Assembly: GCF_900143075.1 (NCBI RefSeq)
Contig: NZ_FRCY01000015.1
Location: 1 to 64,000 of the forward strand
Direction of reading: 5' to 3'
From: Cyclobacterium lianum
GTDB lineage: Bacteria > Bacteroidota > Bacteroidia > Cytophagales > Cyclobacteriaceae
Length of the DNA: 64,000 nt
The position numbers were made by a program, and so were the translations under genes. The notes beneath the pieces are model-generated. The model had not been told where the DNA came from, made no database searches, and was given only the letters and a program-made list of their open reading frames with translations. Shown here piece after piece: positions 34,802 to 43,648 of this stretch; positions within the stretch are counted from its first letter, which is position 1, and each line of letters opens with the position of its first letter.

Positions 34802-35302
34802 ATGGTCCAGATAACACCTGCCCACCGAAGTCATCTACCCCAGATTCAGGAAATGGCCAAAGTCATCTGGCCCCTGACGTTTGGTGCCATTCTTAGCCAA
34901 AAGCAACTGGCCTACATGCTGGAAATGATGTACAGCCTACCCTCGCTGCAACAGCAGATGGAAGAAAAAGGGCACCGTTTTCTGATTGCACAAAAAGACA
35001 GGAAGGCGGTAGGCTTTTGTTCCTACGAACTACACTACATGGGATCACCAGACCTGAAAATCCATAAACTATACCTACTCCCGGAGGCGCAGGGCAAAGG
35101 TACAGGTCGAGAAATCCTGACCTATCTGGAAAAAACAGCTAGAAAAAACGGCATGGAGAGCATGCTGCTGAACGTCAACAAATTCAATCACAATGCCTAT
35201 GGCTTTTATATCTCTCAGGGATTCAACCAGATCGCGGCAGAAGTCATCCCTATTGGTAATGGTTTTGTAATGGATGATTTTATACTGGAAAAAAAGATTT
35301 GA
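34802..35302 (+). CDS. GNAT-family N-acetyltransferase
   Basis: 166 residues with a single GNAT fold. The acetyl-CoA motif is LHKLYLLPEAQGKGTGREILTYLEK (motif A, Q/RxxGxG/A as QGKGTG), followed by MLLNVNKFNHNAYGFYISQGF. Substrate unknown. Convergent with the response-regulator gene (12 bp apart). Confidence 0.85.
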   Translation: MVQITPAHRSHLPQIQEMAKVIWPLTFGAILSQKQLAYMLEMMYSLPSLQQQMEEKGHRFLIAQKDRKAVGFCSYELHYMGSPDLKIHKLYLLPEAQGKGTGREILTYLEKTARKNGMESMLLNVNKFNHNAYGFYISQGFNQIAAEVIPIGNGFVMDDFILEKKI

Positions 35303-35314
35303 CTGGATTTTTGC

Positions 35315-36325
35315 CTAAAGATCCGGTAAATCAATTTTTCTGGTTTTGGAATTGATCTCTTTGATCACTTCATCCAGCTCTGATGCGGACACCAAAACGT
35401 GGTCCAGTAATTCCTTTTTGTCTTTTGGCAGGTCAGCGAACTCCAAATTCAATAAACTTACCAGACCCATCAGGCGGGCCAGGGGAGCACGGACAACGTG
35501 CGATTGTACCCATGCAATGTCTTTCAGCCTTTTATTTTGTTCCTCTATTGTTTCGATATAGGCCTTTTTTAAGGTAATGTCATTAGCCAGAACCAGCGTG
35601 GCTGGACGACCGCTGAAATTGATTGGGTTGGAACTGATTTCTACGGTTATTTTCTCTCCATTTTTCTTAGTGTGAAGAAATGTACCGGCTTTCCTGTAGC
35701 CCTGATGACTCCTCCCTGATTCTATGGCCTTGAATAATTTCTCTCTTTCTTCTCCCGGCCGTATATCTGCGACGGTCATGGAAAGAAACTCCTGCCTGGA
35801 GTAGCCATAAGCACGGATAGCGGCATCATTGACATCCAGAAATTCCAGGGAAGTTTCATCAAATACCCACATAGGCAGAGGACTCAGGTGAAAAAGTTCC
35901 CTATACCTGTGTTCTGACTCCTCGAGTCTATTGAATACTTTTTTTCTTTCTATGCTATATATGATGCTTCGTGATAATATGTCCGGATGGAGTTCGTCTT
36001 TGATCATGTAATCCGACATGCCCAAATGGATGGATTTGACCGCAAAACTACGGTCTGCATAACCTGTCAACACCACAATGGGGACCCTCGATGCCAGGGA
36101 CAACATTTCTTTGATCAACGGCTCTCCGCTTTTGTCGGGCAAACTAAGATCCAGTAAAATGACATCGTAGTCTGAGGGTCCTTTTGCAACAGCATCTTTA
36201 AACGTGCTGACCCACTCAATGGTGGAAGTGGGAAACTTCTCTTCCAAAGCCTCTGATACCAGAACATAATCGCCTTCATTATCTTCTACTACCAGAATTT
36301 GATTGATATCTTCTTCTGAGGACAT
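35315..36325 (-). CDS. receiver-PAS protein ending in a lone histidine dimerisation domain
   Basis: 336 residues. Receiver 10-130 with phospho-acceptor Asp59 in ILLDLSLPDKSG, Thr87 and Lys109; PAS domain about 135-255 (FHLSPLPMWVFDETSLEFLDVND, GYSRQEFLSMTVADIRP); then a coiled segment and a DHp-like helix with His276 in AWVQSHVVRAPLARLMGL, and a second helix (LLDHVLVSASELDEVIKEIN). The protein stops there: no N, G1 or G2 box, so it cannot phosphorylate by itself. It starts 4 bp after the regulator gene at 36330 and lies downstream of a kinase whose H box has Asn instead of His. Confidence 0.85.
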   Translation of the reverse strand: MSSEEDINQILVVEDNEGDYVLVSEALEEKFPTSTIEWVSTFKDAVAKGPSDYDVILLDLSLPDKSGEPLIKEMLSLASRVPIVVLTGYADRSFAVKSIHLGMSDYMIKDELHPDILSRSIIYSIERKKVFNRLEESEHRYRELFHLSPLPMWVFDETSLEFLDVNDAAIRAYGYSRQEFLSMTVADIRPGEEREKLFKAIESGRSHQGYRKAGTFLHTKKNGEKITVEISSNPINFSGRPATLVLANDITLKKAYIETIEEQNKRLKDIAWVQSHVVRAPLARLMGLVSLLNLEFADLPKDKKELLDHVLVSASELDEVIKEINSKTRKIDLPDL

Positions 36326-36329
36326 TTTT

Positions 36330-36761
36330 TTAAACCTGTGTAGGGAGCTTTACCAAAGAAAACCAGAAGCTTTCTATCTTTTGCAATATGTCCTGATAAC
36401 TTTCCGGGCCCATTGGCTTGGATATATAACTGTTGGCATGGTTGTGATAGGACTCCAATATATCTCTTTCGCTGGAGGATGTTGTCAACATGATGACCGG
36501 AATCTGCTTCAATCCATTTGAGGTCTTAATAAATTGTAGTACCTCCTGCCCGTTCTTCTTCGGTAGATTGATATCTAGCAGGATCAGGTCAGGAATATTT
36601 TCAGGAGAGGCACATAGACAATCTTCCAATACCTCAACTGCCTCATGACCATCTTTCGCATAGGAAACTTCCAAAGGAATATTGAGTTCGGCCAATGCAT
36701 CTGAAATCAGCAATACATCCCCTTCATTATCCTCAATAATAAATATTCTCAACATACTCAT
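36330..36761 (-). CDS. Rcp1-type single-domain response regulator
   Basis: 143 residues, receiver only: acidic pair IIEDNEGD, phospho-acceptor Asp63 in LILLDINLPKKNGQEVL, TT at 93-94 and Lys115 in SYISKPMG. The NLPKKNG loop and insert are those of the Rcp/phytochrome-associated receivers. It directly precedes the receiver-PAS gene (4 bp) and follows the atypical kinase by 221 bp, so it is the likely partner of one or both. Confidence 0.9.
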   Translation of the reverse strand: MSMLRIFIIEDNEGDVLLISDALAELNIPLEVSYAKDGHEAVEVLEDCLCASPENIPDLILLDINLPKKNGQEVLQFIKTSNGLKQIPVIMLTTSSSERDILESYHNHANSYISKPMGPESYQDILQKIESFWFSLVKLPTQV

Positions 36762-36982
36762 GCTCAGCCAGGTTTAATTTTGGTTAGGATCATCCCCCCC
36801 TTAGTAATCAGGTGGAGTTAGAAAATAAGCATATAAATTATTCAAATCCAAAGTTTGACAAACATATTTTCCCTGATGCCATAGCTGATTGGACGATTAT
36901 TTTATGATTAGCCTCTTTTGATATATTATGTTGGTTTACTTTGAGATTTCCCCTGATTCATGGAATAGGTGCCGTTTTCGGA

Positions 36983-37978
36983 TCATTCGCCCCGCCCTTT
37001 GCCGGTAGAATTATTCGCCAATTTTGTTGTGTCAATCTCTCTAAGCATAATGTAAAAAGTACTTCCCTCGCCTAAAACTGATGTAGCCCATATTTTCCCA
37101 CCTGCATCCTCGACAATTTTCCTACAGATGGCCAGGCCCATTCCGGATCCTCTTCTGATCATTCCCCGATCGTATTGCTGGAGTATGTAGAATATACTAT
37201 CCAGATGCTGGGCCTCTATGCCCACCCCATTGTCTTTTACCGCTATGGTTTTATAACCATCCGCTCTGGTAACCTCGATTTCAATTTTTAGTGTCCGGGA
37301 GGGATCCCTGAAATTAAACGCATTGTTGAGCAATTGATCGAATAGCTGTAGAAATCGCTTATAATCCCCTTTCGTTCCGGTTAGGTCCGCTTTCCTTAAA
37401 TCGATTTTGCCCAATCCGAATTTTCTGGAATTTAAGTGAATGGCCTTTTCCAGCACCACATTCAGATCAACGATTTCCTGAGACTCCTGATCATTTGTCA
37501 GTTGCGAAAAAGCCACCAAATCCTGAATTACATCCTTAATTTTATAAAAGTTTTCTAAGGTCAGCTCGAGAAAAGAGATCGATTTGTCCGGGAGTATCGC
37601 TCTATTTTTCCTAATGAATAGCTCCAGGAAACCATGGCTCTGCCGGACTGGCTCTACCAGCTCATTGGACGCGACCATGATAAATTGATCCAACTGGTTT
37701 TTGGCATGTTCGGATTTTGCTCGCTCTCTCTCAATTTTCTGATTGGCCAATTCCAGTTCCCTGACTTTTCCGTCCAAATACAGGTAATGCCTATCCATCA
37801 GGTAATACACCAACACGCCGGTCAATACCACAAAAAAAACTCCCTTAATAAATTGATAGCTGTACAAAACTGTGCTATCTGCCCCATCAAAAAGATACAA
37901 TATCAATGAATCACTCCCAAAAACCCAAATTATCCCTACAGCTACATACAGCATAGCTATTTTTACACTCATCTTCAT
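36983..37978 (-). CDS. membrane sensor kinase with Asn in place of the phospho-acceptor His
   Basis: 331 residues. Two N-terminal membrane helices (about 6-30 and 43-62), a coiled coil (ELELANQKIERERAKSEHAKNQ), then the H-box region FIMVASNELVEPVRQSHGF, where the usual SHDLxEP reads Ser-Asn105-Glu-Leu; codon AAT at 37664-37666. The ATPase part is complete: LLNNAFNFR (N box), DNGVGIEAQHLDSIF (G1), GSGMGLAICRKIVEDAGGKIW (G2). So it should bind ATP but cannot autophosphorylate on a standard His. Near neighbours are a receiver and a receiver-PAS protein with a His-containing helix. A sequencing error seems unlikely because Asn needs a specific single change and the rest is intact. Confidence 0.85.
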   Translation of the reverse strand: MKMSVKIAMLYVAVGIIWVFGSDSLILYLFDGADSTVLYSYQFIKGVFFVVLTGVLVYYLMDRHYLYLDGKVRELELANQKIERERAKSEHAKNQLDQFIMVASNELVEPVRQSHGFLELFIRKNRAILPDKSISFLELTLENFYKIKDVIQDLVAFSQLTNDQESQEIVDLNVVLEKAIHLNSRKFGLGKIDLRKADLTGTKGDYKRFLQLFDQLLNNAFNFRDPSRTLKIEIEVTRADGYKTIAVKDNGVGIEAQHLDSIFYILQQYDRGMIRRGSGMGLAICRKIVEDAGGKIWATSVLGEGSTFYIMLREIDTTKLANNSTGKGRGE

Positions 37979-38176
37979 TTCTACCGGTCCTTCATGCTGT
38001 CGAAACTCACCACAAAATTTATTTTAAATGTTTAAATTACGAAACAAAATTGAATCGCAGCGGAATCAGAAGCAAATAAATTAAGCCAATTATCACTACC
38101 TTTAGCACATGGACCAATTTCCAGGATCAGTTAAATTGGTGAAATGAAAAAAGTTGGTGGTTAAAAGCAGATTTTC

Positions 38177-39259
38177 ATGTTTAAAGTATCCCACATTATC
38201 ATTTTCAGCTTTTTGCTTAGTTATATTTCCTGTACTTCTCCTTCGGAAAAAATTTACCCCGCCAGACAAGACATTACCCTTTCGGTGTATGCATCGGGAA
38301 AAATAAAGAGTAAACAGCAGTATGTAGTTCAGCCAATCGGCAATGGGTACATTCAGACCATTCATGTAAGTGAGGGGCAAACCGTCCGGGAAGGGGAACT
38401 GCTCTTTACTTTATCCAATGAAGCTTCCCGACTCAATAGAGACCTGGCGCGTCTTTCCCGATCGTATGCAGAACAAGAAAATAACGAGGCACGATTAAAG
38501 GATCTTGAGGAAAAGATAGCTCTGGCCCGGGATAAAAAGCGCCACGATTCTGTACTCTGGGAGCGTCAGCAAAATCTTTTTGAAAAGGGTATTGGATCAA
38601 AACTTGAACTGGAGCAGAAACGCCTGCAACAGGCACAATCTCAGACAGAATTCAATACGCTTGTACTCAACCGGGAAACTTTGATCAAAGAACTGGAATT
38701 CAATGCTAAAAATGCCCTAAAAAACTTTGAAATTGCCAGTTCAATGACCGAGGATCTGTTGATCAAAAGCAAAATAAAAGGAAAGGTATATGCCTTACTA
38801 AGAGAGGAGGGCGAGTTGGTAAACCAGCAAAGTAACCTGGCCGTACTGGGTGATGGAGATGAATTTCTTTTGGAGCTGCTCGTAGATGAATACGACATCG
38901 CCCAGATCGATATTGGTCAGCAAATAAAAGTCCACCTGGACAGCTACCGAGACCAGATATATGATGCTGTAGTCACCAAAATTCTACCTCTGATGGACGA
39001 AAAAACCAAGAGCTTTGTAGTAGAAGCGGAATTTACAAACGCACCTCCAAAGCTTTATCCCAATTTGACCCTGGAGGCCAATATTATCCTGGAGGTAAAG
39101 GAAAATGCTCTCATTATTCCCTCTGCTTACCTGATCGGGGAGCGATACGTGATCGCAGAGGAAGGAGATACACTGGAGGTAAAAACCGGAATAAAAAACT
39201 ATCAAGACGCGGAAATAATTGAAGGAATTGACGAAAATACAGCCTTGTTAAAACCATAG
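38177..39259 (+). CDS. HlyD-type membrane-fusion lipoprotein
   Basis: 360 residues with a lipobox (LSYISCTSP, Cys20), then a barrel-sandwich hybrid half (QPIGNGYIQTIHVSEGQTVREGELLFTL), a long coiled coil (about 80-180), the second half motif (LIKSKIKGKVYALLREEGELVNQQSNLAVLG), and a beta-barrel domain. It links an inner-membrane ABC exporter to the outer membrane. It is followed after 201 bp by the permease and ATPase genes, on the same strand, as in MacAB-like systems. Substrate unknown. Confidence 0.87.
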   Translation: MFKVSHIIIFSFLLSYISCTSPSEKIYPARQDITLSVYASGKIKSKQQYVVQPIGNGYIQTIHVSEGQTVREGELLFTLSNEASRLNRDLARLSRSYAEQENNEARLKDLEEKIALARDKKRHDSVLWERQQNLFEKGIGSKLELEQKRLQQAQSQTEFNTLVLNRETLIKELEFNAKNALKNFEIASSMTEDLLIKSKIKGKVYALLREEGELVNQQSNLAVLGDGDEFLLELLVDEYDIAQIDIGQQIKVHLDSYRDQIYDAVVTKILPLMDEKTKSFVVEAEFTNAPPKLYPNLTLEANIILEVKENALIIPSAYLIGERYVIAEEGDTLEVKTGIKNYQDAEIIEGIDENTALLKP

Positions 39260-39460
39260 CGTAACGCAGTTGCCTGCCGGAAACGGTGGGTGCAGGGTGT
39301 ATCCTCCTGGTCGGTCTGAGCCGACCGCAGCAATATCAGAAGATAGAAGGAAGGGTAACATTTGAAAAGAAATAAATCAATCATATAAACCCCGTACTGC
39401 CACAGGCAAGGATACCTATGGCCGAAGTAAGACTGGTCGCAGTAAGACAATAACAAACCT

Positions 39461-40720
39461 ATGAAATACGGTTTATTGCTGGAAATAGCCTGGAAGCTCA
39501 TGCTTGCGCGGTTTAAGCAAACCCTCATCGCTGCCGTCGGGGTTACTTTCAGCATTACCATGTTCGTCGCTCTTTTGGGATTTATGAATGGTTTGAATCT
39601 GATGCTGGATAGTCTTGTCCTGAACAGAACGCCCCATATTCGCTTTTATAATGAAATCAAACCCAATCCTAACCAACCGATTGACCGATCGGAAACCTAT
39701 AGCTCATTTAATAATACCATCAGGTCAATCAAGCCCAATAATAGCCGCAGGAGCATCTACAATAGTGCTGCAATGATCGAAACGCTGCAGCAAGATGAGC
39801 GGGTCATGGGAGTGGCACCAAAGGTCAGCGCACAGGTATTTTATAACGTAGGCAATATAGACATCACGGGATCTATAAACGGGATCGATGTGGACGCTGA
39901 AAATGAACTTTTCACCTTTAGTGATTATGTAACGGCAGGAAACTCCACCGACCTAAAAAACACCAATAATGGCATTATTCTTGGTAAAGGGGCGGCAGAT
40001 CGAATGCTTGCCCAAATCGGCGATGTGATACAGGCCACCTCCGCTCAGGGAAATACAGTACAACTTAAGGTAGTCGGATATTACCAATCCGGACTGAGTG
40101 AATTGGATAACGTACAAAGCTATACCTCACTCGAAACAGCCCAGAAGATAGTGGGTGAACCGGCATCTTTTATCACTGATATACAGGTAAAGTTAAACTC
40201 CCTTGACCTGGCGCCATCCATGGCGGTGGAATATGCTGATCTGTTTGGCATAAAGGCTGACGATATACAAACCGTCAATGCGCAGTTTGAAACCGGCACA
40301 GAAATACGTAACCTGATCAGCTATGCTGTAGGCATTACCTTGCTCATCGTTTCAGGGTTTGGAATTTACAACATTCTAAATATGATGATTTACGAAAAAA
40401 TGGACACCATCGCCATATTGAAGGCTACCGGATTTTCAGGACGGGATGTCAACCTCATATTTACCCTTATTGCACTGATCATTGGCACGGTCGGAGGTAC
40501 GATCGGGCTGGTGCTTGGCTATCTGGCTGGGCTGGGTATTGACCGGCTGCCGTTCGAAACGGAAGCCCTGCCCACAATCAAAACCTTTCCGGTCGACTTT
40601 AATCCACGTTATTATATTATTGGAGGTGTTTTTAGTCTACTGACCACCTATATGGCGGGGTATTTTCCTGCAAAAAAGGCCAGCGGTGTAGATCCGGTAG
40701 AGATCATAAGGGGGAAATAA
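39461..40720 (+). CDS. MacB/FtsX-type ABC permease
   Basis: 419 residues: N-terminal membrane helix after LEIAWKLMLARFKQTLIAAVGVTFSITMFVALLGFMNG, a MacB-like periplasmic domain (about 45-270), then three helices of the FtsX domain (SYAVGITLLIVSGFGIYNILNMM, IFTLIALIIGTVGGTIGLVLGY, YYIIGGVFSLLTTYMAGYFPAKKASGVDPVEIIRGK). The KKASGVDPVEIIRGK end is typical of the family. Its stop overlaps the ribosome site of the next gene; one base separates stop and ATG of the ATPase. Confidence 0.9.
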   Translation: MKYGLLLEIAWKLMLARFKQTLIAAVGVTFSITMFVALLGFMNGLNLMLDSLVLNRTPHIRFYNEIKPNPNQPIDRSETYSSFNNTIRSIKPNNSRRSIYNSAAMIETLQQDERVMGVAPKVSAQVFYNVGNIDITGSINGIDVDAENELFTFSDYVTAGNSTDLKNTNNGIILGKGAADRMLAQIGDVIQATSAQGNTVQLKVVGYYQSGLSELDNVQSYTSLETAQKIVGEPASFITDIQVKLNSLDLAPSMAVEYADLFGIKADDIQTVNAQFETGTEIRNLISYAVGITLLIVSGFGIYNILNMMIYEKMDTIAILKATGFSGRDVNLIFTLIALIIGTVGGTIGLVLGYLAGLGIDRLPFETEALPTIKTFPVDFNPRYYIIGGVFSLLTTYMAGYFPAKKASGVDPVEIIRGK

Positions 40721-40721
40721 A

Positions 40722-41405
40722 ATGAAAGAGCGTACGGTACTTGAAGCCAGAAACATCAACAAATTTTTTTACAATCCGGTGAAGACCCAGGTTCTTAAGG
40801 ACATTACTTTCGAGGTCAATAGAGGAGAGTTTGTTTCCATCATGGGCAAGTCAGGGTGTGGCAAGTCCACTCTGCTGTATATCTTATCTACCATGGACAC
40901 CAGCTACGAGGGAAATTTGTTAATTGATGGACAGCCCGTTACCGGCCAATCGCATACTTTTCTTTCCCGGATCAGAAACGAAAAAATTGGCTTCGTTTTT
41001 CAGTTTCACTATTTACTGGCAGAATTTTCGGTGCTCGAAAACGTCATGATACCAGGGCTCAAGCTGGGAATCGTGGATCGGAAAGAACTGGAATACAAAG
41101 CCATGGAAAAACTTCGGATTTTTGGAATGGAAGACCATGCGCTGAAGAAAGCCAATCAGTTATCCGGAGGCCAGAAACAAAGGGTGGCCATAGCCCGGGC
41201 CCTGATCAATGATCCGCTGATAATTATGGGCGATGAACCCTCCGGAAATCTGGACAAGAAAAACAGCGATATTGTTTTTGAGATATTCCAAGAACTTGCC
41301 CTGTCATACAGGCAGACCTTGTTGATAGTAACCCACGATCCTGAATTTGCCGCCGGGACTGACCGGATCATCGAGATGGAAGACGGGAGAATCATTTCCA
41401 GTTGA
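40722..41405 (+). CDS. MacB/LolD-type ABC ATP-binding protein
   Basis: 227 residues. Walker A GKSGCGKSTL, Q-loop FVFQFHYLLAEFSVLENVMIPG, signature LSGGQKQRVAIARAL, Walker B IIMGDEPSGNLDKKN, switch His VTHDPEFA. This matches the LolD/MacB class of export ATPases. It pairs with the permease immediately upstream and the HlyD-like protein. The DEPSGNLD reading has Ser where Thr is usual, which is common. Confidence 0.93.
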   Translation: MKERTVLEARNINKFFYNPVKTQVLKDITFEVNRGEFVSIMGKSGCGKSTLLYILSTMDTSYEGNLLIDGQPVTGQSHTFLSRIRNEKIGFVFQFHYLLAEFSVLENVMIPGLKLGIVDRKELEYKAMEKLRIFGMEDHALKKANQLSGGQKQRVAIARALINDPLIIMGDEPSGNLDKKNSDIVFEIFQELALSYRQTLLIVTHDPEFAAGTDRIIEMEDGRIISS

Positions 41406-41620
41406 ATCACTTCCCTTGTAATTTTCCCGGGTCCGGAAATTTGATCACGGACTGAAATGCGAAGTCGCCCCTGCAGGTGGGGAGATGTACCTGACACCTT
41501 CGCATCTATGTCCAACTCGACAAAAATCATGATTTGGCATGATCGGAATCATACTACAGTAAATCGAGTGGAATTACCTTAGTGGTGTAAACAAACATTA
41601 CCAACTAAAATCAAAAACCC

Positions 41621-42067
41621 ATGTTGACACTAGCAAAAAGAAACGGAAGCTTTTGGCCAAAGGTGGTTTCGGATCTTCTGGGATCTGAAAACTGGCCCGA
41701 TTTCGACAATCGGTTTTACGATTGGGATGAAAAATTTGAAATCCCATCCGTAAATATCAAGGAAACAGATAAAACATTTCAGGTAGAGGTAGCGGCACCT
41801 GGATTTGAAAAGAAGGATTTTAAGATCGAAACTTCAGAAGGGGTGCTGACCATACAAGCCGAAAAAGAGGTTCGGAAGGAGTCGGATAAAGAAGAAATGA
41901 GAAGACAGGAATTTTCTTATGCATCTATCAAGAGATCATTCAGTCTTCCTGAAAATGCAGAGCGCGATAAGATAGCTGCCAAATATGAAAATGGCATTCT
42001 TCATCTCGAAATTCCGAAGATCAAGCAGGTCGTAACCCCTCCCCGAAAAGAAATTAAAGTTGGTTAG
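41621..42067 (+). CDS. Hsp20-family small heat-shock protein
   Basis: 148 residues: N-terminal segment with FWPKVVSDLLGSENWPDFDNRFYDW, alpha-crystallin domain (PSVNIKETDKTFQVEVAAPGFEKKDFKIE, VLTIQAEKE, SYASIKRSFSLPENAERDKIAAKYENGILHLEIPK) and a C-terminal extension with the IKV motif. ATP-independent holdase against aggregation. Monocistronic, with a strong terminator. Confidence 0.95.
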   Translation: MLTLAKRNGSFWPKVVSDLLGSENWPDFDNRFYDWDEKFEIPSVNIKETDKTFQVEVAAPGFEKKDFKIETSEGVLTIQAEKEVRKESDKEEMRRQEFSYASIKRSFSLPENAERDKIAAKYENGILHLEIPKIKQVVTPPRKEIKVG

Positions 42068-42080
42068 GTCTAGTAAAAAG

Positions 42081-42109
42081 GCTCCGGTCGCCTGACCGGG
42101 GCTTTTTTT
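42081..42109 (+). terminator. rho-independent terminator of hsp20
   Basis: GCTCCGGTC, loop GCCT, GACCGGGGC and seven T residues: a 9-bp stem with one T-G pair, 14 bp after the hsp20 stop. Confidence 0.92.
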
Positions 42110-42216
42110 ATACTGCAGATCCACTTAGATTTGGTGTGAGGATTTTCTCCGGTTGGCAGACGGGGCTTTTTTATCCGATTTCCATTCCTCAGGTCCAGAG
42201 AAAACTGGGTCCTTAT

Positions 42217-43548
42217 TTACAGCGCATCAGTGCCTTTTTTCAGATATAAATAAGAGATGGCAGCCGCACCGGTGTCTGCCAGAGGAAAGGCATACCAAAT
42301 ACCTTCCAGGCCAAACAGCATGGGCATAAGAATTACCAAAGGAACAAGAAAAATCCCCTGTTTGCTAAGCGCCAGGAGCAGGGCAGATTTTGGCTTACCT
42401 ATAGCCTGAAAATAGGCACTACCTATCAAACTAAAAGCCAGCAAGGGAGTAGCCAGAAAAGCCTTGCGCATAGCCGGGATCGTTTCCAAAATCAATACCT
42501 CGTCTTCGGTAAAAATCTGAATCAACGGTCCGGTAAAACTCATGATCAACACAAAGATTACAAGAGCTATCAAACTTGAAGATCTCAGCGCCAGTCTGAT
42601 TGCCAGGTGCACCCTTTCGCTGAACCTGGCGCCGTAATTGTATCCGGCTATGGGGACAAATCCCTGAGTGATCCCCAAAACCGGAAAATTTGCAAACATC
42701 ATTATCCGATTGATCACACCGTAAACCGAAAGGGCCATCTCACCACCATAAGAAAACAGTTCATTGTTTAAGACGATGGCGAGTATACTGACTGTCCCCT
42801 GCCTGGCCAGGGTAACTGCTCCCAGAGCCGAAATTTCCCTGGCTATTGACAAGTCAGGCCTTAGCCAGTCTGCTTTAAACTTCATTGTAGATTTGCCAAA
42901 CATAAAAAACCACAGGGTGTAGGCCGCGCTGGCAACATATGAGATGCTCGTTGCCCATGCAGCACCTTCCAGCCCCATGTCCATCCAAACGATGAAAATA
43001 GGGTCCAGGATGATGTTAAAAACAGCAGGAACAATAAGCGTGTACATGGCCACTTTTGGGTAGCCTTCTGCACGGATCACATTATTGCTCATCATGGCCC
43101 ATGCCAGGAAAGGTATACCGATCAGGATAATGGTGAAGTAGTTTTTGGCAGGCTCTAATACCTCGCCTTTACCACCGAAAAGTTTCAGAATCTCTTCTGA
43201 AAAAGCATATCCCAACCCTACAAAAAACAGTGCGAGGGTGAGGGTCATACCGATTTGATTGCCAAATGTGGCAAAAGCCCGCGAATTGTTATTGTCCCCA
43301 AATGCACGGGAAATAATCGATGCTCCTCCCACACCGATCGACATGCCTATACTGGAAATCAAAAAAGTAATGGGTAGGACCACGGTGATTGTAGCTATAC
43401 CCAGTGATCCCACAAACCTGCCAACAAAAATTGTATCTACTATGCCATAGATGGACAAAACCAATATCCCTACTGCTGCCGGGACTGCCTGCTGTACCAG
43501 TAATTTTCCGATGGGGGAATGACCAAACGCATGGTTATTTTTCTCCAT
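42217..43548 (-). CDS. MATE-family efflux transporter
   Basis: 443 residues with 12 membrane segments in the two-bundle arrangement of MATE exporters (PVAVGILVLSIYGIVDTIFVGRFVGSLGIATITV at the start and a parallel unit from about residue 230). It exports cationic drugs or metabolites against Na+ or H+. It is preceded by a palindrome with a TTTATCC motif. Single gene. Confidence 0.92.
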   Translation of the reverse strand: MEKNNHAFGHSPIGKLLVQQAVPAAVGILVLSIYGIVDTIFVGRFVGSLGIATITVVLPITFLISSIGMSIGVGGASIISRAFGDNNNSRAFATFGNQIGMTLTLALFFVGLGYAFSEEILKLFGGKGEVLEPAKNYFTIILIGIPFLAWAMMSNNVIRAEGYPKVAMYTLIVPAVFNIILDPIFIVWMDMGLEGAAWATSISYVASAAYTLWFFMFGKSTMKFKADWLRPDLSIAREISALGAVTLARQGTVSILAIVLNNELFSYGGEMALSVYGVINRIMMFANFPVLGITQGFVPIAGYNYGARFSERVHLAIRLALRSSSLIALVIFVLIMSFTGPLIQIFTEDEVLILETIPAMRKAFLATPLLAFSLIGSAYFQAIGKPKSALLLALSKQGIFLVPLVILMPMLFGLEGIWYAFPLADTGAAAISYLYLKKGTDAL

Positions 43549-43589
43549 AATGAATGAATCCCCAACAAGCAGGGAAACTAAGAATTCGG

Positions 43590-43629
43590 TTTATCCCGGC
43601 AAAGTACCCAATTTATCCCAATGGATAAA
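43590..43629. promoter_or_regulatory. TTTATCC inverted and direct repeats upstream of the MATE gene
   Basis: TTTATCC at 43612-43618 and GGATAAA at 43623-43629 form a 7-bp palindrome around CAAT; a second TTTATCC stands 22 bp away at 43590-43596. The spacing by two helical turns is that of many operators. It lies 42-81 bp before the MATE start codon on the minus strand, and could be a repressor site for drug-responsive expression. Confidence 0.4.
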
Positions 43630-43648
43630 CTTCATTTACATGAAGAAC

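Noticed and set aside
35315-36325. Frameshifted or truncated kinase gene, with an ATPase domain continuing downstream
   Set aside because: The bases after the stop (35314 and below) lead directly into the convergent acetyltransferase gene, which leaves no room for an ATPase domain.
43549-43648. Riboswitch in the leader of the MATE gene
   Set aside because: Some MATE genes have guanidine-type or other switches, but no multi-stem core or known motif is visible; only a simple palindrome.
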